From Sindora glabra (Eukaryota > Streptophyta > Magnoliopsida > Fabales > Fabaceae): 64,000 bases of DNA. The position numbers and the translations under genes are program-made. This document shows, in pieces, positions 58,679 through 64,000 of this stretch (position 1 is its first letter; the number at the start of each line of letters is the position of its first letter). Below the pieces are notes generated by a model. That model did not search any database. It was not told the origin of the DNA and saw nothing but the letters and a program-made list of their open reading frames with translations. The stretch is from positions 53,877,057-53,941,056 of the forward strand of contig CM035236.1 in NCBI GenBank assembly GCA_020226215.1. Direction: 5' to 3'.

Positions 58679-61360
58679 ATGTCAGCCACGTATTTCCGAC
58701 GTCGCATATGTACGAGGTTACATGTTTACAGTGCTATTTTTTTTCTGGGCAATCGCCAATTTAGTTTCATTAGTTTCTTCGAAGCCTTAAATCTTCGATT
58801 CTTTCAGCACTACTACTCCTCTTCTTCTTGTTCATCTTCCTCTTGTCCTGGGTCAGAACGCTGTGATTATTTGAGTCAGTTTCTACCATTTGCGGACTTA
58901 AATTTCAATTCTTTGAGCATAATAAATCCCAGGGAGCGGCGGAAAGTAGTTGTAGGATTATCAAAGATAATAAAACATGAGCAGGGTTTTGTTTTGAAGG
59001 CATTTTCTGGAAAGTTTTGTCCATATTTTCTTGTCAAGATTATGAAATTGTTAGAGATCAGGGATCCTGCATTTGCATTCTTCAAGCTTGCTTTTGGGGA
59101 TGATTCTGACGAGACTGTTAAGTTGTGTTGCATTGCTGCTCATGTTTTAGCAGCACAGGATCTTCGGTTTTTTGCACAAGAGATGATTTCATGGGTGATT
59201 GCACGAATTGGTGCTTCTAGAAGCAAACAAGTGGTGGAGTTTATGTGGAGGAATCATTCTGAATATGAGTCTGATTTTTCGGTCCTGGATACGCTTATGC
59301 GAGGCTTTTTAAAAGCTGAAATGAGTTCTGAGGCATTGGACATTTTAAGCAGGATGATGGATGTTGGTGCTAGGCCAAGTTTGTCTACAACTACCATTTT
59401 TATCAGGCTGTTGCTTAGGATTGGTGATTATGGTAGTGTGTGGAAGTTATTTACTGGTATGATTCGTAAAGGGCCTTATCCTACTAATATTACATTCAAC
59501 ATCATGATTCACGGGTTCTGTAGGAAAGGGTGGATTTTAATTGGAGAAAGTTTGTTCCATTTGATGCCAAAGTTTCATTGTAATCCAGATACTATTACAT
59601 ATAATATTCTCATTAACGCATGCTGCCATAGGGGGAAGACCTCAGATGCACTTGATTGGCTGCATTTGATGATTGAAAGTGGTTGTGAACCGAGTATTTT
59701 TTCTTTTAATATAATTGTCCACGCTCTTTGCAGGGAGGGAAACATGGTGGAGGCGAGGAAAGTCTTCGATGGAATTCAAAATATGAGTGTTACACCAAGT
59801 ACAGTAATATACAACACCTTGATGGATGGATATGTCAAGGCAAGGGAAATTGGTCAAGCAAATATGCTTTATGAGGAGATGAGGAATAAAGGTGTATCTC
59901 CTGATTGCATCACCTTTAATATTTTGGTTGCAGGGCATTACAAGTATGGGAGGAAGGAAGATGGGTTCAGGTTGTTAAAAGATTTAACTGAATCAGGATT
60001 GCTTCCAGATTATGAACTGTATGATGTTACCATTTCGTGGTTGTGTTGGGCAGGCAGATTTGATGAGGCCATGGAAGCATTGGAAGATATGCTTGAGAAG
60101 GGACTAACGTTAAGTGTGGTTGGATTTAACTCATTAATTGGAGCCTACAGCAGGGCAGGGTTAGAAGAGAAAGCTTTTGAAGCCTATAAAATTATGGTTA
60201 AATGTGATTTAACTCCTTCATCTTCAACATGTAGTTCCTTGCTTATGGGTTTTTCCAAAAATGGGAGGTTGCAAGAAGCACAGACACTTTTGTATAGTAT
60301 GTCGGAGAAGGGGCTTCCTGTTAGCAAAGTGGCTTACACAGTGCTTTTGGATGGGTACTTTAGGATGGGTGATCTATATGGGGCTCAGTTTCTCTGGAAC
60401 GAAATGAAAGAAAGAGGTATACATCCTGATGCTGTTGCCTTCTCTGCTTTAATAAATGGACTCTCAAAAGCAGGGATGGTTGATGAGGCATATGAAGTGT
60501 TCTTAGAAATGTCAAGGGAAGGTTTAGTTCCTAATAATTTTGCATACAATTCTTTGATTGGTGGGTTTTGCAACTGTGGGAAGATGAATCAAGCATTGAA
60601 GCTGGAGAAAGAGATGATGTTGAATGGCCTTCTTCCTGATAGCTTTACCTTTAATATGATCATTGATGGATTCTGTAAACAGGGCAAGATGAAATCTGCC
60701 ATTGATGTATTTCTTGACATGCACCGGTTTGGCTTGATGCCGGATATTGTCACATTTAACACATTAATTGGTGGTTATTGTAAGGTATTTGACATGGTTA
60801 GTGTAAATGATTTTGTTAATAAAATGTATACATGTGGGTTTGACCCTGATGTCACGACCTACAATATACGCATGCACGGCTACTGCAGGATTCATAAAAT
60901 GAATCAAGCAGTTATGATTCTGGATGAGCTTGTTTCAGCTGGTATTGTACTGAACACTGTGACATACAACACAATGATGAGTGGTCTGTGTAGCGATATA
61001 CTGGAGCGTGCTATGATTGTGACTGCAAAATTAATTAAGATGGCTTTTGTGCCAAACGTTGTTACAACAAATATATTGTTGTCCCACTTCTGCAAGCAGG
61101 GAATGCCAGAGAGAGCTTTAATGTGGGGCCAAAAGTTAAGAGAGATCTGCTTTGATTTTGATGAAATCACCTTTATAATACTAGAGAAAGCTTACCATCT
61201 CATGCAAGAAGAAGATAGACTTGTCAGAGGAACATGTGAAAAGGCCCTCTTTCTGGATTTCCTTATGTACATGACATACGACTATTTTTGTAGAAATAGT
61301 GCTCATAAGATAGAAGAGAGCAGTTTAAAGCAGACTGGAAGTCAATTTGGTGTTTTATAA
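58679..61360 (+). CDS. P-class pentatricopeptide repeat protein, probably mitochondrial
   Basis: This is an intact, intronless 893-codon frame. I chose ATG at 58679 (MSATYFRRRICTRL). The frame is open ~33 bases further upstream but without an ATG. Residues 1-60 are Arg/Ser-rich with few acids, as in mitochondrial presequences. A non-repeat region (to about residue 199, SKIIKHEQGFVLKAF) is followed by about 18 tandem 35-residue PPR motifs to about residue 828 (for example ITYNILINACCHRGKTSDAL, VTFNTLIGGYC). A 65-residue tail without E or DYW domain follows, so it is P-class. Such proteins bind specific organelle RNA and affect stability, splicing or translation. Codon use and intactness contrast with all other frames here. 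The exact orthologue and target are not known to me. Confidence 0.95.
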   Translation: MSATYFRRRICTRLHVYSAIFFLGNRQFSFISFFEALNLRFFQHYYSSSSCSSSSCPGSERCDYLSQFLPFADLNFNSLSIINPRERRKVVVGLSKIIKHEQGFVLKAFSGKFCPYFLVKIMKLLEIRDPAFAFFKLAFGDDSDETVKLCCIAAHVLAAQDLRFFAQEMISWVIARIGASRSKQVVEFMWRNHSEYESDFSVLDTLMRGFLKAEMSSEALDILSRMMDVGARPSLSTTTIFIRLLLRIGDYGSVWKLFTGMIRKGPYPTNITFNIMIHGFCRKGWILIGESLFHLMPKFHCNPDTITYNILINACCHRGKTSDALDWLHLMIESGCEPSIFSFNIIVHALCREGNMVEARKVFDGIQNMSVTPSTVIYNTLMDGYVKAREIGQANMLYEEMRNKGVSPDCITFNILVAGHYKYGRKEDGFRLLKDLTESGLLPDYELYDVTISWLCWAGRFDEAMEALEDMLEKGLTLSVVGFNSLIGAYSRAGLEEKAFEAYKIMVKCDLTPSSSTCSSLLMGFSKNGRLQEAQTLLYSMSEKGLPVSKVAYTVLLDGYFRMGDLYGAQFLWNEMKERGIHPDAVAFSALINGLSKAGMVDEAYEVFLEMSREGLVPNNFAYNSLIGGFCNCGKMNQALKLEKEMMLNGLLPDSFTFNMIIDGFCKQGKMKSAIDVFLDMHRFGLMPDIVTFNTLIGGYCKVFDMVSVNDFVNKMYTCGFDPDVTTYNIRMHGYCRIHKMNQAVMILDELVSAGIVLNTVTYNTMMSGLCSDILERAMIVTAKLIKMAFVPNVVTTNILLSHFCKQGMPERALMWGQKLREICFDFDEITFIILEKAYHLMQEEDRLVRGTCEKALFLDFLMYMTYDYFCRNSAHKIEESSLKQTGSQFGVL

Positions 61361-62480
61361 AATTTGACTTGGGTCATCTGTTAGTTCCTCAAATATGCCA
61401 AGATTTTGTGAAATCACAGGAATGGTAAGTCGTACATACTTGGGGGTATAGAACTTGATCCGTGGAGAAACTGAGGGAAAGTTGATGGCTCTTTTATAAT
61501 GTGAATAGTTCCCATCGTCGTCATTTAATTTTGTACTATTGCTAAGTACTTCTATGCTTGTTTCTCCATGAAGGGTAAGAGTATCTATCATGCGAGGCCT
61601 GCAAAGTGCAAAGGAAGCACCATTTTCTCCTTTTCTTTTGTGGCCTCAAGGATTCGGTCAGTCCAACTTATGGTTTGGTTCCTGTAGTGCAGACATTGAA
61701 GTATGCATGATGTTATAAGTTCAAAGCATGAAGTTTACTGTGGTGGTTACCTTAATATAAGGTGAATCATATATCAGTGGAACTGTTAAAGGGTTTTTTT
61801 TATATACGGATTCTCCATCAAAGATAAAAGAAGTTATCATGTTGAGGCAGGGGAGGAATGGTTTGTTTCTGTCATTTCAAGGCATCAAGGATGTCAGCTG
61901 TCCATAACATTGTTGAGTTTGTTGAATGTTAGCAGTGACATATGCATGGTAAGCCCCTCAATCCATCTTGTAGAGATGTGTTAAGTATTAGATCTTGCCA
62001 GTGAGCACATACCTGCAATTCTTCTGTTTTTTTGTTGCTAAAACTGTTACATCAACTGTGAGGATAATTGTTTCAAAGTCTATGTTTCTCCACTCTTCAT
62101 TTTCTTCAAACATGTTTCATCTGGAAATTTGTTTTAGTGTGTGGACATATTGAAAATGTCTCAAAGAAACTCAGGTTTCTGATTTGTTATCTTTTGGATC
62201 AGTATTTGCTGATAATTGTGAAAATTTATTAGTATCAATGATCAATCTATTCATGTTTGACATGAAATGACTATTATGAAACTTGATTTTCATTTATCAT
62301 GATCTTCAATCTTGAGAAATTGAACATGAAGTTGCTTCTTTGATTACCTAATCCTTTATGAAAGTAGCACATATTTAGGTTAGGGTGGGGCAAAAATCAT
62401 CAGGGAGACTGATAAAAAAATTCATTCATCTGTTTCCAGTATATAAGATTTTTTTTAGTCACAATTGGAAAACAACTTCT
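61361..62480 (+). other. 3' region of the PPR gene
   Basis: The sequence is less AT-rich than the intergenic DNA further upstream, with no open frame. Donor-like GGAATG|GTAAGTCG (about 61425) and GCATG|GTAAGCCC (about 61949) suggest a spliced 3' untranslated region, as some plant PPR transcripts have. This needs transcript data. Minus-strand frames here show no family motif. Confidence 0.4.
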
Positions 62481-63018
62481 GCTATGTTTGGATGGGGAGA
62501 ATGGAGAGAAAGGAAGGGGAATGGAAGGTTATGCCATAACTTTCTCTTTTTATGGGAGTTTTGATTAAGGAAGGGAATAGAATGGAGGTTTATGATTGAT
62601 CTTCCAAAATTCTCCAACACCCTCCATTACACACTATTTTATGTTCCTCCTATTTGGGGGGTTGTTGAAGGGTTTTCCAAACATCCAAACAAGGAGAAGG
62701 GAAGTTATCTATCCATCTCCTTCCTTTCCTTGGCTTCCATTCTCTTTTGTTGTCTTCCACCGGAGAGAATGGAAGGCAAGGAAAGAGAGTAGGATGGATT
62801 TCCTCTTGTTTAGATATTTAGAAAAATCCTCTGACAAACTCTTAAATTAGAGGAGCACAAAAATGCTAGTATTGGAGAATATTGGAGGGATTTGGAAGAT
62901 TAATCATAATCTCCCATTCCCTTTCCCTCATTCGCAAAAACTCCCTTTCAAGTAAAAGGTCATAGAATAACTTTCTCTTCCCTCTCTTTCTTCTCCATTC
63001 TCCTCCATCCGAGCATAC
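62481..63018. mobile_element. MITE with inverted termini in the PPR 3' region
   Basis: The left end GCTATGTTTGGATGGGGAGA and the reverse complement of the right end, GGTATGCTCGGATGGAGGAG, continue as GAATGGAGA and AAAG.AAGGG/AAAGAGAGGG words for ~45 bp. The ~540 bp length and the absence of a gene fit a miniature inverted-repeat element. A clear target duplication was not found, so the superfamily is undecided. Two short plus-strand frames inside it are incidental. Confidence 0.7.
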
Positions 63019-64000
63019 CATTAATGTTTATGTAGGAACTTGTACAGTAAAGTATGATTTTCAAAAAATTTACTGAGTCTTGTGGTTTTAAACTCTTCAC
63101 CAAAAGAGAGAAAAAGGAGAATTTGTTGTTTCTAACATTTTGATTAATTGGCTATTTTGACAGACTGTGACGAGCTAGTCTTGGTTATCTTAATCGAGTA
63201 TCAGGGAACTACTGAATAATCTGCTGGTCCTTCTTGCAAGTGAAGGAATTTCATCATTGACCCTAGCTTTCATTGAAAATTTTTACTCTTTACATATGTT
63301 TTTGTTCAACATATATATTGTATTAGGTAAATGTCATCTTGTTTGGAAAAATTGTGCAACTCTTGGTACTAGACTTGATAGACCCACGTCAATTTGTTGT
63401 TAGGTGTCCCATCCATTGCTACTTAACAAGCCTTTAAGCCTTGTTGGCAGAATCATTTTACTTCATAAAGCCTTTTATGGTCAATAGTGAAATTGCTGTA
63501 TGTGGCACCTACCACATAAGCCACTTTACTGAAAGCTGCCTACGTGATGCTTGGCTATTTATTAATCTGGTTCTAGCCCTTTGCATGTTATACATGCACT
63601 GTCATTCATAATTTTCTGTCAATAAGAGATGCTGGATTTAATGTTGCATCCTCCGCACTTAAATTATAATTTTGTGGAATCATTACCAAAATATTGTTCA
63701 AATATTGGCCATTTATGATGATGAATTTTAATAGAAATAGATGATTTCATTGTAGTGCAATATCATTTATTATTTCTAAAACGAAACAGACTTTTATTAC
63801 TATGTTTAAATCCTGTTGTTTGTCATTACCTATGAAAGGATTAATGGCTATTAATTTTCACAATTAGCATTATATTTTTAGCATATTTTCTTTGTTTTGA
63901 ATCCTTTGTGAGATGATGAATTTTGAAGTTGTGGGATTATTCATAGTCATGAGAAAAAAACCAATTCAAAGATCATGCTCATATGACATATGACATCGAA
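63019..64000. other. Flank without recognisable gene
   Basis: Moderately AT-rich DNA. I see no conserved coding block or repeat to the window end. It may be intron or untranslated sequence of the PPR transcript or of a gene beyond the window. Confidence 0.4.

Noticed and set aside
58876..61170. Minus-strand frames of 60-100 codons across the PPR gene
   Set aside because: They lie opposite the long PPR frame and show no family motif. They are shadows of its repetitive coding sequence.
62592..62850. Two overlapping plus-strand frames of 66 and 84 codons
   Set aside because: Both lie inside the MITE and consist of translated purine/pyrimidine-rich terminal repeat.

Overview
The window looks like nuclear DNA of a flowering plant, probably a eudicot. 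It is strongly AT-rich and built mostly of nested, decayed transposable elements with GT-AG introns. It holds one clearly intact protein gene, an intronless P-class pentatricopeptide repeat (PPR) gene at 58679-61360 (+). No bacterial-type operons, rRNA genes, functional tRNA genes or CRISPR arrays were seen.

Layout. (1) 2080-6046: wreck of a Ty1/copia retrotransposon (+), with gag zinc knuckle, integrase and RT/RNase H recognisable through many stops. (2) 6231-16784: a ~10.55 kb Mutator-like element (MULE) inserted in the copia 3' flank, bounded by a 9-10 bp target-site duplication with one mismatch. On the minus strand it carries a MURA-type transposase pseudogene and a plant mobile domain (PMD) pseudogene. 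The transposase 5' intron is ~2.2 kb and largely an AT minisatellite. (3) 17783-33322: a long solo-LTR-like sequence split by a ~12.1 kb PIF/Harbinger-type element (20736-32870, TTA duplication). That element carries a transposase, a Myb/SANT-like gene and an antisense Ulp1-like cysteine protease gene, all broken. Its non-coding DNA holds about 29 copies of a short inverted repeat with arms like TGTTACTRTTT and AAAYAGTAACA. (4) 36317-36510 and 47621-47805: two copies of one tRNA-derived SINE family, with 10 bp and 8 bp target duplications. (5) 36762-39915: a second, intact-length copy of the same LTR. (6) 41506-42422: a non-autonomous element with ~140 bp terminal inverted repeats. (7) 49102-56949: a ~7.85 kb hAT element with an 8 bp duplication (7/8), a broken transposase and what look like captured pieces of three host genes (CAX exchanger, dihydropyrimidine dehydrogenase, receptor-like kinase). 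(8) 58.4-64 kb: the PPR gene with Site II promoter motifs, and a MITE in its 3' region.

The elements are decaying alike. Most premature stops fit C-to-T or G-to-A transitions (CAG/CAA to TAG/TAA, TGG to TAG/TGA). Acidic residues of three unrelated enzymes read as Asn: RT YVDD to YINN, MULE SDR to SNR, Ulp1 YDSL to YNSL. This fits cytosine deamination in methylated, silenced DNA. The most unusual signal is the inverted-repeat family that fills the introns and flanks of the Harbinger/Ulp1 unit.
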